Positions 1 through 8,485 are shown, numbered from the stretch's first letter. The stretch: 40,832 bases of DNA from Rhodospirillales bacterium (GCA_028345065.1 JAOMCN010000017.1:1-40832); one strand, 5' to 3'. Numbers and translations: made by a program. The notes: a model not told the origin generated them from the letters alone.

Positions 1-9
1 TTTTATTCG

Positions 10-1557
10 CTAATCTATGTTTGAGCCGTAAATACGGCGGAGTTCATTTTTAAGGATTTTGCCCATAGCGCTCTTGGGCATTTCTTTCACGAAATCCATT
101 TGTCGTGGGATTTTAAATCCTCCAATCCGGTCGCGACAATGATTTATGACTTCAGTTTGTGTGAGGATACTCCCGGGTGAGGTTACGATGACCGCAAATA
201 ACGCCTCACCAAACTTCTCATCCGGAACGCCGATTACCGCACATTCTTGAACATCGGGGTGCTGGTACAAGGCTGCCTCAACCTCCGAAGTATAAATATT
301 CTCACCGCCAGAAACGATCATATCTTTTTTGCGGTCTAACAAATACAATATGCCTTCTTCATCCATACGCCCGACATCACCAGTGTGGAACCACCCATTC
401 CTGAAGGATATTGCATTTTCGTCGGGTCTATTTAGATAGCCTATAGAGACCTGGGGTCCTTTCACTGTAACCTCACCAGCTTCCCCTAAAGGAACCTCAT
501 CACCGTTGTCATCAGTGATACGCATATCCAGGCCAACAACTGGTCTTCCCGCAGCCCTGAGAATTTCGATTTTTCCTGTTTCCACAGCTCCCTTATGGTC
601 TTCCCAATCAAGGAATGTCAAAATTGGCGAGGTCTCCGTAAGACCGTATCCTTGTACAATTTCCGTATCTTGAAAGCCTTCTATAGACTTTTGAACCCAT
701 TCCGCTGCCATAGGTGAAGATCCATAAAGCATCATTCTCATGTTAGAGGTGTCGTAATTTCCGAAACTGCTGTCGGTAAGGCACATAATGATCATGGTAG
801 GCGCCATCATTGTGACAGTAATTCCATATTGTTGAATTAACTCTAGCGTTTTAGATGGCGAAAAGGCGGGCAAATAAGAGTGTGCCGCACCTGTTAAGGT
901 AAAAGCCGTGCAGAGCAAATCCGCTGCATGAAACATAGGCGCGGCATGAAGATAAACATCCGTTTTATCCGCCTTCATAGCGATAGCCATCTGCATTCCG
1001 TTTGCAACAATATTACGATGGCTAAGTTGCACACCTTTACTTCGGCCAGTGGTACCACCTGTATACAATAGAAGGGCCAGGTCATCTTCATCCGCGTGAT
1101 GTTTTACCGCTGCGCGAGTGGTCGAGAGGAGTTTTTCGTATTGTGGTTGCTGCAATGCTCCTTCATTCGGGCCAATATATAGGCATCGGTTATGCCAAGG
1201 AGAAATTTCTTCAGAATCCAATAAAGATAAAAATTCTTTCCCGAGGGCCAAAAGAACACATTCAGCATCTTCTAAAATATGAAGGATTTCGGGTGGAGCT
1301 AGGCGATGATTGATGGGGACCGGAATTGCTCCACCCCAATATCCAGCATGTAGTAGCTCAGTATAGCGAAATGAGTTTTCGCAAATAATGCCGAAACGAT
1401 CACCAGGCCCGACACCCAGACTTATTAGGAATCCTGCAATACGGCTGATACGATTAATGTGTTGTGACCAGGTAAAGTTTTGTTCTTGGTCAATAATTGC
1501 CGGACGGTTACCGTGGAGCTGCACGACCCGATCTAGTGCCGACAAAGGCGTCATCAT
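10..1557 (-). CDS. AMP-binding acyl-CoA ligase (class I adenylate-forming)
   Basis: The 515-residue protein has the complete layout of an acyl-CoA synthetase. The phosphate-binding loop YTGGTTGRSKG lies at about residues 165-175, the adenine motif GYGLTET is near 303, and WFHTGDVG is near 392. The C-terminal motif PKSAMGKILK includes the adenylation lysine at about residue 500. Such enzymes activate a carboxylic acid with ATP and load it on CoA, in the cytoplasm. The substrate cannot be read from the sequence; a medium- or long-chain fatty acid, or an aromatic or dicarboxylic acid, is possible. The start is an ATGATG pair without a clear ribosome binding site. It lies downstream of the senA-like gene on the same strand (71-base gap), so it could be cotranscribed, but no link to selenium chemistry is evident. 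The family call is secure and the substrate is unknown. Confidence 0.9.
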   Translation of the reverse strand: MMTPLSALDRVVQLHGNRPAIIDQEQNFTWSQHINRISRIAGFLISLGVGPGDRFGIICENSFRYTELLHAGYWGGAIPVPINHRLAPPEILHILEDAECVLLALGKEFLSLLDSEEISPWHNRCLYIGPNEGALQQPQYEKLLSTTRAAVKHHADEDDLALLLYTGGTTGRSKGVQLSHRNIVANGMQMAIAMKADKTDVYLHAAPMFHAADLLCTAFTLTGAAHSYLPAFSPSKTLELIQQYGITVTMMAPTMIIMCLTDSSFGNYDTSNMRMMLYGSSPMAAEWVQKSIEGFQDTEIVQGYGLTETSPILTFLDWEDHKGAVETGKIEILRAAGRPVVGLDMRITDDNGDEVPLGEAGEVTVKGPQVSIGYLNRPDENAISFRNGWFHTGDVGRMDEEGILYLLDRKKDMIVSGGENIYTSEVEAALYQHPDVQECAVIGVPDEKFGEALFAVIVTSPGSILTQTEVINHCRDRIGGFKIPRQMDFVKEMPKSAMGKILKNELRRIYGSNID

Positions 1558-1610
1558 TTGTTTTGGATCCCCAAGAAGTTACCTATCAGTTTCTTGAACG
1601 CAACTTGAAG

Positions 1611-1633
1611 TTTAAGAATTATCATTTCTTAAA
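1611..1633 (-). repeat. Inverted repeat over the senA stop codon
   Basis: Perfect 8-base arms (TTTAAGAA at 1611-1618 and TTCTTAAA at 1626-1633) flank a 7-base loop. The stem covers the stop codon of the minus-strand senA-like gene (1629-1631). It is AT-only apart from one pair per arm and has no T tract downstream, so it is at best a weak 3'-end hairpin. Confidence 0.3.
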
Positions 1634-2954
1634 TCCAGTCCGGGATTGCACAGGTTCTGAACCCGGCAAATATGTCACGCCTTTCATGAGTAAAAAAATT
1701 TCGGTGCGAATTATTGATCATTCGGCTGCGTGTTACCCATGCGCCGCCTTTTAGCACCTTTCGGGTATAGAAGACCGGTTCGGAGTATTCTTTGTAGGCG
1801 TCAGCAACGAAGCCAGGGTAGGGTTCAAAGGTGGAGTTGGTCCACTCCCATATATTCCCAAGCATCTGGCGACACCCGAAAGCGCTATCACCATCTGCAA
1901 AGGCAGCTACATCCACGCAGCCCGAGCCCCGGCCATCCAGATTTGCCCTTTTTATAGTATTTTTGTCATTTCCCCAGGGATATGTCCGTTTGGAATGACT
2001 CAATACCGTTCCACTGCCATCGGGTTCCATGGAGGCTGCTATCTCCCATTCTATTTCTGTCGGTAGGCGGCGATTGGCCCAACAGCAATAGGCACTGGCT
2101 TCATACCAGTTGACATGCATGACAGGTTCATAAGGTGGTAGGTCAATAAGTTGGTCGAAGCGTTTCATAATCCATTTATCCTCCCCATCTGGTACCCAAT
2201 GGGGGGGAGATCTGGCGCCTTCCTCATTGAGCCAGGTCCACCCGATGTCAGGCCATAGATCTCTCCGCTTATACCCATCGTCTTTTACAAACGCGGCAAA
2301 CTCTTCGTTTGTTACGGGAGCTTTCGAAATTTGGAAAGGATAGGCCATAACTTCGTGAGCCCATTTTTCATTATCAAACAAAAATCCAGCATTATGAGAG
2401 GCGCCCAAAATAAATTTACCTCCAGGAATTTGGGCATCGCCGGGATAGGGACCAAAATCGTCGTTGGTTAGGTTCAAATCCTTTGAGACTGAAAAGGCAG
2501 GAGTTGGATATCCGAGTGTCTGGCGGCTATAAGTGTAGGCCTCGTTGTGCATATCCTGATGAAATGTCGCAAACTGATATATAAAGCTATCAGCCTCGGT
2601 AGCATCACCATGGTTTAGCCTGGAGCAAAGTTTATCTTTGATTTCATCAATATAATTAAGGCATTCATCCAGATTTAGGAGGGGTAAATCCCACCTTGTA
2701 GGGTGTTCAATTGCAATCGAGTCATAGATATTATCCAATTCCGGCCTGGATGCTGGATAGTTATGCAACTTACGAAGTACGAATTGTTCGGAAAACCATG
2801 CGACATGGCCAATTTCCCAAAGTAGTGGATTTACCGTCGGTAATTTAGGCCCCATGAGTTGCTCGTCATCCAAGCCCCCTAACAACTCTAGTGTCCTTGA
2901 GTGGGCATCTTCGAGTAACTCTGATAAATAATTAGTTGAGACAATTGCAGTCAT
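1629..2954 (-). CDS. senA: SenA-type selenoneine synthase (EgtB-like non-heme iron enzyme)
   Basis: The 441-residue protein has an N-terminal DinB-like helical domain (about 1-160) and a C-terminal formylglycine-generating-enzyme/sulfatase-modifying domain (about 175-441), the architecture of EgtB. The likely iron ligands are H50 (GHVAWF) and H132/H136 (FHQDMHNEA), nearly the same spacing as the three histidines of mycobacterial EgtB. EgtB couples hercynine to a cysteine-derived thiol, whereas SenA couples hercynine to a selenosugar to make selenoneine. I choose SenA because the divergent neighbour is SenB and because the C-terminus (YKEYSEP, then RRDIFAGFRTC) fits the SenA-like branch as I remember it. 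Translation is open upstream, but the ATG at 2954 has AAGG 9 bases upstream and begins the DinB domain. The alternative is a plain EgtB making ergothioneine. No EgtD-type histidine methyltransferase is in the window. Confidence 0.75.
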   Translation of the reverse strand: MTAIVSTNYLSELLEDAHSRTLELLGGLDDEQLMGPKLPTVNPLLWEIGHVAWFSEQFVLRKLHNYPASRPELDNIYDSIAIEHPTRWDLPLLNLDECLNYIDEIKDKLCSRLNHGDATEADSFIYQFATFHQDMHNEAYTYSRQTLGYPTPAFSVSKDLNLTNDDFGPYPGDAQIPGGKFILGASHNAGFLFDNEKWAHEVMAYPFQISKAPVTNEEFAAFVKDDGYKRRDLWPDIGWTWLNEEGARSPPHWVPDGEDKWIMKRFDQLIDLPPYEPVMHVNWYEASAYCCWANRRLPTEIEWEIAASMEPDGSGTVLSHSKRTYPWGNDKNTIKRANLDGRGSGCVDVAAFADGDSAFGCRQMLGNIWEWTNSTFEPYPGFVADAYKEYSEPVFYTRKVLKGGAWVTRSRMINNSHRNFFTHERRDIFAGFRTCAIPDWI

Positions 2955-2988
2955 AAAATTAGCCTTGAAATACTTATTCGTGAAAATT

Positions 2989-3942
2989 ATGAGAATTATC
3001 CAAGTTACACCGTCCGCCCAAACATCTAAATCCGGAAATCGTACTACAGCAAACCGCTGGGCACGTATTTTTCGAAGTTTAGGGCATAGTGTCTCAACAA
3101 TCACGGATTATGATGATCGTTCAGCAGATATGATGGTCGCCATTCACGCATGGCGCAGTGCCAAAGCCATTGAACGCTTTAAAGCTCTCTACCCTGAAAA
3201 ACCTTTAGTCGTGTGTCTCGCAGGAACAGATATAAACGAGTTCATACATACTCACCCAAAACCCACGCTTAAGTCGATGGAGTTGGCAGATGCAATGGTT
3301 GGTTTGCATAATTTGGTTAAGGATATAACCCCAGTTTCACTGCAATCAAAGTTGCACGTTATTTTTCAATCGGCAATGCCGCTCACTGGACCTCGGAGAT
3401 TATCCGGTCGTAATTTTAAAATATGCGTTGTCAGTCATTTGCGCGAGATTAAAGATCCAATGCGAACAGCCTTGGCAGCACGTACATTACCAAACCAATC
3501 CAAGATTAGAGTTACACATTTGGGTATGGCACATGACGGGAGATCTGCGGCAAGGGCCATCAGGGAAATGGAGCAAAACTCAAGGTATGTTTGGAAAGGA
3601 GAAGTTGCAGGTTGGCAAGTTCGGCAGGAATTAAAACACTCACACCTGATGGTAATTAGTTCTAGGGCTGAAGGTGGTGCAAATGTTATTTCCGAGGCGG
3701 TGGTTGCTGGTGTCCCTATTCTTGCTTCTGAAATCGAAGGTAATATTGGTCTACTGGGAAATTCCTATAGTGGTTATTATCCCATGGGTGATACCAATGC
3801 GCTCCGGGATCTGATGTTGCAGGCTGAGGCGAGTCGAGTATTTGTTGAGAAGCTTGAGGCCCAGGGCCAAACCTTATCTTCGAGATTTTCGATAGAAAAA
3901 GAAAAAGATTCTTGGCATAAATTGATAGCTAATTTGACCTAA
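2989..3942 (+). CDS. senB: SenB-type selenosugar synthase (GT-B glycosyltransferase)
   Basis: This 317-residue protein has a GT4-like fold. The N-terminus IIQVTPSAQTSKSGNRTTA, the VVCLAGTDI segment, the CVVSHLREIKDPMRTALAAR stretch and the donor-site SRAEGGANVISEAV motif match what I remember of the SenB family, formerly a glycosyltransferase family of unknown role. SenB joins selenophosphate to a UDP-sugar (UDP-GlcNAc) to give a 1-seleno-sugar, the selenium donor for SenA. TTG 2965 and GTG 2980 are in frame upstream, but ATG 2989 begins the conserved N-terminus. The gene is divergent from senA with only about 34 bases between starts, and its stop overlaps the stop of the converging permease gene by a few bases. 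The selenophosphate synthetase (SenC/SelD) is not in the window. Confidence 0.85.
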   Translation: MRIIQVTPSAQTSKSGNRTTANRWARIFRSLGHSVSTITDYDDRSADMMVAIHAWRSAKAIERFKALYPEKPLVVCLAGTDINEFIHTHPKPTLKSMELADAMVGLHNLVKDITPVSLQSKLHVIFQSAMPLTGPRRLSGRNFKICVVSHLREIKDPMRTALAARTLPNQSKIRVTHLGMAHDGRSAARAIREMEQNSRYVWKGEVAGWQVRQELKHSHLMVISSRAEGGANVISEAVVAGVPILASEIEGNIGLLGNSYSGYYPMGDTNALRDLMLQAEASRVFVEKLEAQGQTLSSRFSIEKEKDSWHKLIANLT

Positions 3943-5465
3943 AGCAGATCCACCCTTGTTCTCAGTCTCAAGCGAGCTCGGATAGTCCGGGACATAACGT
4001 CGATACCCAAGTTCAAAATTGCAGTAATAATGATAAGCAATATAGCCCTGTCATATCTTAGATCGGCGAAAGCACTGTCGATATAAAAGCCTAGTGTGGT
4101 AATACCTAAAATTCCCAATATGGCGGTTTCCCGCATGATGACTTCCCATCGATAAAACAAGAATGCCAGAAACTGTCTGTAAATTTTTGGCAATATGTCA
4201 TAGGCATATAAATTGATACCTTTGGGAGCGTCAGGTCTTAATACCATGCTTTCAGTATATCGTCCCATTAGATGACCAATTATCGCTCCATTATGGAGTG
4301 CAAGTGCGATTACCGCCGGCAGCATCGAAGGGCCCCAAAGCAGCAAAAATATTAGTGCGAGAATGTACTCAGGCGTTGATCTTGTTATGACCAGAAAAAT
4401 ATGCCCAAGCGTGCGCCCAAAGAACCCAAAAAATTTTGGCGAAATTAATGGGAAAAATATCAAAGTCAGGGCACCTGCTCCGACCAGTGCAATTTGAGTA
4501 AGGATGATCGTAGCAATAATACCCGGCAAAGCCTGATCCATAAATAACGTTGTTATCCACGCAAAAAAACTGGCAAAGGTAATCATGTCTATTGGCCCAG
4601 AGACACGGAAGGGGTGGGGTACGATATCTTCGGTGAAAAATCGGATAACATTAGTAATTGAAATGTCCGAGAGACCCCAAGGGATAACCATAAGAGATAC
4701 CACAATATAAAGGGGTACTAATTTAGCGTGGCTCCATTTGCGGATGGTTGCAATAATTAGAAAAAAAATAATAAGGATTGCAGAAGCTTCGGAATATTTG
4801 CCTTCCGCGAAAGCGGTTTCTAAATGAAAACCTAGGGTGGGTAATCCTACAAAGCCAAGGATCGCGCTAGAACGAAGTCCGCATTCCAGGCGATAAAGGG
4901 AATACGTTTTAAAATGGATCCAAGCATCCGGTAAACGCACAAATACAAAGATTGAAATTCGGCCAGTACTTTGTGATATTGTTTTAAGTGAGGTTGTATC
5001 GGCTTCTTCAAGAATCTCTGCATAAACTTTTGCGAATATACCCGAGTAGGGTATTGCAAGTGCGAGGATGCCCGTTAAGGCAGAAAGCCCGAACACTTGT
5101 AAAAAGACTAGTGCCCAGAAAAGTTCATGAATAGCTCGAATAAAGGCACATCCGGCTCGGACCAGACGGATGTGAAAAGCCAAAGCAAGGAAAAATCCCA
5201 AAAAATTACCGAAAGCTACTCCTAGAATAGCAAAGGCGATAGTGTTGACGATGGCGGTGATAAGATTGTCTGTTTCCAGGAAATCTGGCGTAACTATCCC
5301 TGTCACCATGCGCATCACTTCGTTCCATGGATCTTGGGTTATGATTTCAATATCGGCGTAGATCCATGAGATAACCGACACAGCAAGCATCGCAATCGTT
5401 ACCCTGATCAGGGGGCGCGGTTGAGCCGCTGTATAGAGAGCGCTATTCTTGATAGAGGTCGTCAA
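3939..5465 (-). CDS. PhnE-type ABC permease with two fused permease domains (likely selenium oxyanion importer)
   Basis: The 508-residue integral membrane protein contains two binding-protein-dependent permease domains in tandem, splitting near residue 260. Each half carries a similar cytoplasmic loop and a repeated pattern: AILGFVGLPTLGFHLETAFA in the first half, and AILGILGITTLGFYIDSAFA in the second. This shows internal duplication of a PhnE-like unit, so one polypeptide can form the whole channel that most PhnE permeases make as a homodimer. Its start overlaps the end of the ATPase gene by 23 bases, implying coupled translation. The family is annotated for phosphonate or phosphite, but the neighbours senA/senB and the type of binding protein point to selenate or a related selenium oxyanion. 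Substrate assignment is inference. Confidence 0.8.
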   Translation of the reverse strand: MTTSIKNSALYTAAQPRPLIRVTIAMLAVSVISWIYADIEIITQDPWNEVMRMVTGIVTPDFLETDNLITAIVNTIAFAILGVAFGNFLGFFLALAFHIRLVRAGCAFIRAIHELFWALVFLQVFGLSALTGILALAIPYSGIFAKVYAEILEEADTTSLKTISQSTGRISIFVFVRLPDAWIHFKTYSLYRLECGLRSSAILGFVGLPTLGFHLETAFAEGKYSEASAILIIFFLIIATIRKWSHAKLVPLYIVVSLMVIPWGLSDISITNVIRFFTEDIVPHPFRVSGPIDMITFASFFAWITTLFMDQALPGIIATIILTQIALVGAGALTLIFFPLISPKFFGFFGRTLGHIFLVITRSTPEYILALIFLLLWGPSMLPAVIALALHNGAIIGHLMGRYTESMVLRPDAPKGINLYAYDILPKIYRQFLAFLFYRWEVIMRETAILGILGITTLGFYIDSAFADLRYDRAILLIIITAILNLGIDVMSRTIRARLRLRTRVDLL

Positions 5466-6105
5466 GGTCCGACGTCTTCATGCCACGAGTCGATTCGTCC
5501 AGAACTTTAACCCCATTTTTCAAGCCAATGACACGATCTGAGTAGTGGAGAGCGAGTTTCACATCATGCATGGATAAAATAACAGTCTTATGGCTCTTCA
5601 TGATGGTTGACAAAACTGTATGTGATTGATGCTCATCGACCGCGGATACCGGTTCGTCCCCAAAGAAGACAGGGCTACCTTTAAAAATTGCGCGTCCAAC
5701 CGCCGTTCTTTGCTGTTGACCCCCGGATAGTTCTTGAACCGGGGCAAACAGCTTGTCTGCCAGACCCAGTTTCTCGGCGACTGGTCTGACGTTTATCAAT
5801 TCCTTTTGGGTGGGTTTAATTAAATTTAAAATATTATAAAAGGCTCCATGACGGTTTAAACGCCCCATGTAAATATTGTGAAAGACTGACAAATTGCGAA
5901 CCAGCCCCAGTTCCTGGGGGACGAGTGCCACATCACGATTGCTAGCTTCATAGAGTTGGGTTAACAGCGTAGATTTTCCGGCACCACTCTGGCCTACTAA
6001 TGCTATCTTTGAACCCTCTTCAATACGGAGTGATATATCACTTAATATTGCATGTCCATTATACTGGATCGTGGTTTTTTCGAGCGAAAAAAGTGTTTTT
6101 TCCAT
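5443..6105 (-). CDS. PhnC-type ABC transporter ATPase
   Basis: The 220-residue nucleotide-binding subunit has Walker A GQSGAGKST (about 39-46), Q-loop glutamine near 64, signature LSGGQQQR (126-133), Walker B VFFGDEP (146-152) and switch histidine H180. It resembles PhnC ATPases but is somewhat shorter than the roughly 250-residue PhnC norm. It would energise the double-domain permease encoded immediately downstream, whose start lies inside this gene. No strong Shine-Dalgarno is seen before the ATG at 6105. The palindrome TTACGCGTAA sits in the short gap to the upstream binding-protein gene. The three genes form one minus-strand operon in the order binding protein, ATPase, permease. The transported substrate is inferred from context to be a selenium oxyanion; phosphonate remains possible. 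Confidence 0.85.
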   Translation of the reverse strand: MEKTLFSLEKTTIQYNGHAILSDISLRIEEGSKIALVGQSGAGKSTLLTQLYEASNRDVALVPQELGLVRNLSVFHNIYMGRLNRHGAFYNILNLIKPTQKELINVRPVAEKLGLADKLFAPVQELSGGQQQRTAVGRAIFKGSPVFFGDEPVSAVDEHQSHTVLSTIMKSHKTVILSMHDVKLALHYSDRVIGLKNGVKVLDESTRGMKTSDLDDLYQE

Positions 6106-6130
6106 AGGTAACTTACGCGTAACTGCACTA

Positions 6131-6991
6131 CTATTCGATCAACCCGATTTGTTTGCCAACGGTGACGATGGGCCGAAAATCAGCGTTGGATGCCGGAATA
6201 AAACCTTTCCTTGGAAATGATGCCAAAAGGTCAGGGTCCTTCAAATTGAGTAAAGCTGTTTTAACCCTCTCGATTAACCCGGACCCAAAATTTTTATCGA
6301 CATCTCCTCTGATGGTCCAGTTGTAGTCTGGGTAGCTGGGTGTTTCCCAGATAACTGACACTTTACTCGTATCGATTTTTCCAGCTGCCAGATCTTTTTT
6401 CCAGACCTGAAAGTTTGTTGCGCCTATTTGGAAGGCCCCAGATTGCACAAGAGAAATGGTGCGGGAGTGATTTCCACTAAATCCAACGCGGCTAAAAACT
6501 TTATTCGGTGATTTTGAAAAATGTTTACGAATGTAAAATTCCGGCATCAGGCGACCTGAAGTTGAGCCTTTTGATCCAAAGGTGAAGGTTTTTCCAGCAA
6601 TTATAATCGGAAAGTTAGAGGATTTTTTGAGTCCCGTACTTGAGTGTGCAATGAAGTAAGTCTGAAAGTTTGGGTCTTCGACACCCTGTGCAATTGCCGT
6701 TGATCCGGAGACCAGAGCTCTAGCACGCACTCCAGAAAGCCCCCCAAACCAAGCCAGCTGCACCTGGTTATTTCTAAAGGCTGTGACAGCCGCCCCGTAT
6801 GATTTAACCGGGATGTACTTGACTTCAATGGCTAACTGATTTGTTAGGTAGGTTGCAACCTTATCAAATCTTGATCTTAATTTGCTTTCGTCTTCGTCTG
6901 GGATCGCTGTGAATACAAACGTATTGGCAAACACCTGTTCCGTATGGATGACCGAGATAATTAAGAAGAAACCTACTAAAAATCGCAACAT
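6131..6991 (-). CDS. PhnD-like periplasmic binding protein, putative selenate-binding
   Basis: The 286-residue protein begins with a signal peptide (MLRFLVGFFLIISVIHTEQV, then FA before a likely cleavage site). The mature part starts FVFTAIPDEDESKLRSRFDK and continues with YIPVKSYGAAVTAFRNNQV, WFGGLSGV and FGSKGSTSGRLMPEFYI, typical of the PhnD/phosphite-binding superfamily. From memory, the IPDED...RSRF opening and the ASFPRKGFIPA tail match the branch named putative selenate ABC transporter binding protein, which travels with selenium genes. The ATG at 6991 has AAGGA 8 bases upstream; an in-frame extension to 7036 would bury the signal peptide. It is the first gene of the transporter operon and diverges from pcaH. 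The family is secure; the ligand is inferred from relatives and from senAB next door. Confidence 0.85.
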   Translation of the reverse strand: MLRFLVGFFLIISVIHTEQVFANTFVFTAIPDEDESKLRSRFDKVATYLTNQLAIEVKYIPVKSYGAAVTAFRNNQVQLAWFGGLSGVRARALVSGSTAIAQGVEDPNFQTYFIAHSSTGLKKSSNFPIIIAGKTFTFGSKGSTSGRLMPEFYIRKHFSKSPNKVFSRVGFSGNHSRTISLVQSGAFQIGATNFQVWKKDLAAGKIDTSKVSVIWETPSYPDYNWTIRGDVDKNFGSGLIERVKTALLNLKDPDLLASFPRKGFIPASNADFRPIVTVGKQIGLIE

Positions 6992-7114
6992 TATTTGTTC
7001 CTTAATTGTGTTCGGCGGAGAATTTAGTTTTGTCAACGCATCTTGTAAACGAAAAAGTTTTTGTGGTTATTTTGGGCAATTATGTAGTATTTAAAAGACA
7101 AAAAGTTAGTGTTC

Positions 7115-7133
7115 TAAATCGTTTGTCGATTTA
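7115..7133. promoter_or_regulatory. Candidate operator upstream of pcaH
   Basis: A perfect palindrome with 7-base arms (TAAATCG and CGATTTA) and a 5-base spacer lies 23 bases before the pcaH start, in the divergent gap to the binding-protein gene. A weak promoter-like pair (TTGTGG at 7061, TAGTAT at 7085, 18 bases apart) lies upstream, which would place the palindrome just after the transcription start, a position suited to repression. No regulator gene is present in the window, so this is only a candidate. Confidence 0.35.
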
Positions 7134-7156
7134 ATGCATAGGTAATGGAGGTGACG

Positions 7157-7861
7157 ATGAGCGAACCTGTGGGGTATAGGAGGGATAGCCAAGACGAGCA
7201 TCCTCCAGCGCTTTACGAAGGCTATAAAAGTACCGTTCTTCGGTCTCCAAAGAGGCTCCCGATTAAAATAAATCATACGCTGACAGAAATCACCGGTCCT
7301 TTATTTGGTCACGGCAAACTGCAACCTGGAGAAGATGACCTTTCAATTGAAAATGGTGAGGAAGCTCAAGGTCAGCGCATCTTTGTCAGTGGCCGCGTAT
7401 TGGATGAAGATGGACGTCCTGTGCCCAGAACGTTAATCGAAATATGGCAGTGTAATGCAGCTGGCCGCTACCGCCACCCTATTGATCAACATCCCGCCCC
7501 TCTCGACCCGAATTTTGTTGGTCAAGGGCGTGTCGTTACCAGTGATGAAGGAGAGTATAAATTTACGACAATCAAACCCGGCGCGTACCCCTGGGGAAAC
7601 CATTATAATGCCTGGAGGCCGGCCCACATACATTTTTCATTATTTGGACCGGCTTTTGTTACTAGGGTTATAACTCAAATGTACTTTCCCGATGACCCGT
7701 TGTTTTTGTTTGATCCAATATTTAATTCGATACCTGATGAAAGTGCGCGGCAGAGGTTGGTTTCCAAATTTGACTTGGATTCGACAAAGCCCGACTTTGC
7801 ATTGAGCTTTAAATTTAATTTTATCGTTCGTGGCCGGGATGCTACGCCATTTGAGGAATAA
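7157..7861 (+). CDS. pcaH: Protocatechuate 3,4-dioxygenase, beta subunit
   Basis: PcaH carries the catalytic iron of the PcaHG complex, which opens the ring of protocatechuate between its two hydroxyl-bearing carbons to give 3-carboxy-cis,cis-muconate. The 234-residue protein shows the ferric ligands Y105 (GRYRHP), Y144 (GAYPWG), H157 and H159 (RPAHIHFS). Their spacing (39, 13 and 2) equals that of the Pseudomonas enzyme ligands Y408, Y447, H460 and H462. An ATG at 7145 is in frame, but it overlaps the ribosome binding site GGAGG (7147-7151) that serves the ATG at 7157. This is the first gene of a pcaHGBDC operon, with pcaG 8 bases downstream. Confidence in function is very high. Confidence 0.96.
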   Translation: MSEPVGYRRDSQDEHPPALYEGYKSTVLRSPKRLPIKINHTLTEITGPLFGHGKLQPGEDDLSIENGEEAQGQRIFVSGRVLDEDGRPVPRTLIEIWQCNAAGRYRHPIDQHPAPLDPNFVGQGRVVTSDEGEYKFTTIKPGAYPWGNHYNAWRPAHIHFSLFGPAFVTRVITQMYFPDDPLFLFDPIFNSIPDESARQRLVSKFDLDSTKPDFALSFKFNFIVRGRDATPFEE

Positions 7862-7869
7862 AATTTACT

Positions 7870-8451
7870 ATGAGTGAATTTGGAATTACGGCCTCGCAAA
7901 CGGTTGGTCCCTTTCTCAAAATTGGACTGGCTCAGGGTGATCAAGAATATGTTGTTGCAGAAAATGTCAAAGGGGCGTTGAGGATTGATGGTCATGTTTA
8001 TGACGGACAAGGTCAGCCAGTTCCCGATGCCATGATCGAAATTTGGCAAGCTAATATTTATGGTAAATATGATCATCCCGATGACCCGACCGACGCTGAA
8101 CTAGTGAAAAGTTTTTATGGGTTTGGACGTTCCTGTACGGATAAAAACGGGAATTTTTTCTTTGTTACGGTAAAGCCTGGGCGTGTTGTTGGTCTAGGTA
8201 ACACTCTTCAGGCTCCACACCTGGCAGTTAATGTTTTTGCCAGGGGGATGTTAAAGCAGCAGGTGACCCGCCTATATTTCTCCGATGAAATTCAAGCCAA
8301 TTCAGAGGACCCTGTATTAAATTCTATTGATGATGCGGGAGTCCGGGATACCTTAGTGGCATCAAAGGTCAATGACGAAAACGGTATGCCTTGTTATAAA
8401 TTCAACATCCATCTCCAAGGTGAAATGGAGACGGCATTTTTTGATGTTTGA
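7870..8451 (+). CDS. pcaG: Protocatechuate 3,4-dioxygenase, alpha subunit
   Basis: The 193-residue protein has the intradiol dioxygenase beta-sandwich, starting with the typical ITASQTVGPFLKIGL and containing GHVYDGQGQPVPDAMIEIWQ. As expected for the alpha subunit it lacks the full iron-ligand set: the His-x-His region is replaced by LQAPHLAVNVF. It packs with PcaH and forms part of the substrate pocket. The gene follows pcaH by 8 bases and precedes pcaB, all on the plus strand. The similarity between the IEIWQ segments of PcaG and PcaH reflects their common ancestry. Confidence 0.95.
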   Translation: MSEFGITASQTVGPFLKIGLAQGDQEYVVAENVKGALRIDGHVYDGQGQPVPDAMIEIWQANIYGKYDHPDDPTDAELVKSFYGFGRSCTDKNGNFFFVTVKPGRVVGLGNTLQAPHLAVNVFARGMLKQQVTRLYFSDEIQANSEDPVLNSIDDAGVRDTLVASKVNDENGMPCYKFNIHLQGEMETAFFDV

Positions 8452-8485
8452 AAAATAGACACTAGCCGTCCAATCTGCAAGGTTC

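Noticed and set aside
6113-6122. Palindrome TTACGCGTAA between the binding-protein and ATPase genes
   Set aside because: Only 10 bases long and within an operon; such short palindromes occur by chance and no function can be supported.
3939-6991. Phosphonate uptake system for the AEP module
   Set aside because: The PhnCDE-like family name suggests phosphonate, but the genes lie with senA/senB, far from the phosphonate genes, and the binding protein resembles the selenate branch. No C-P lyase or phosphonatase genes are present.
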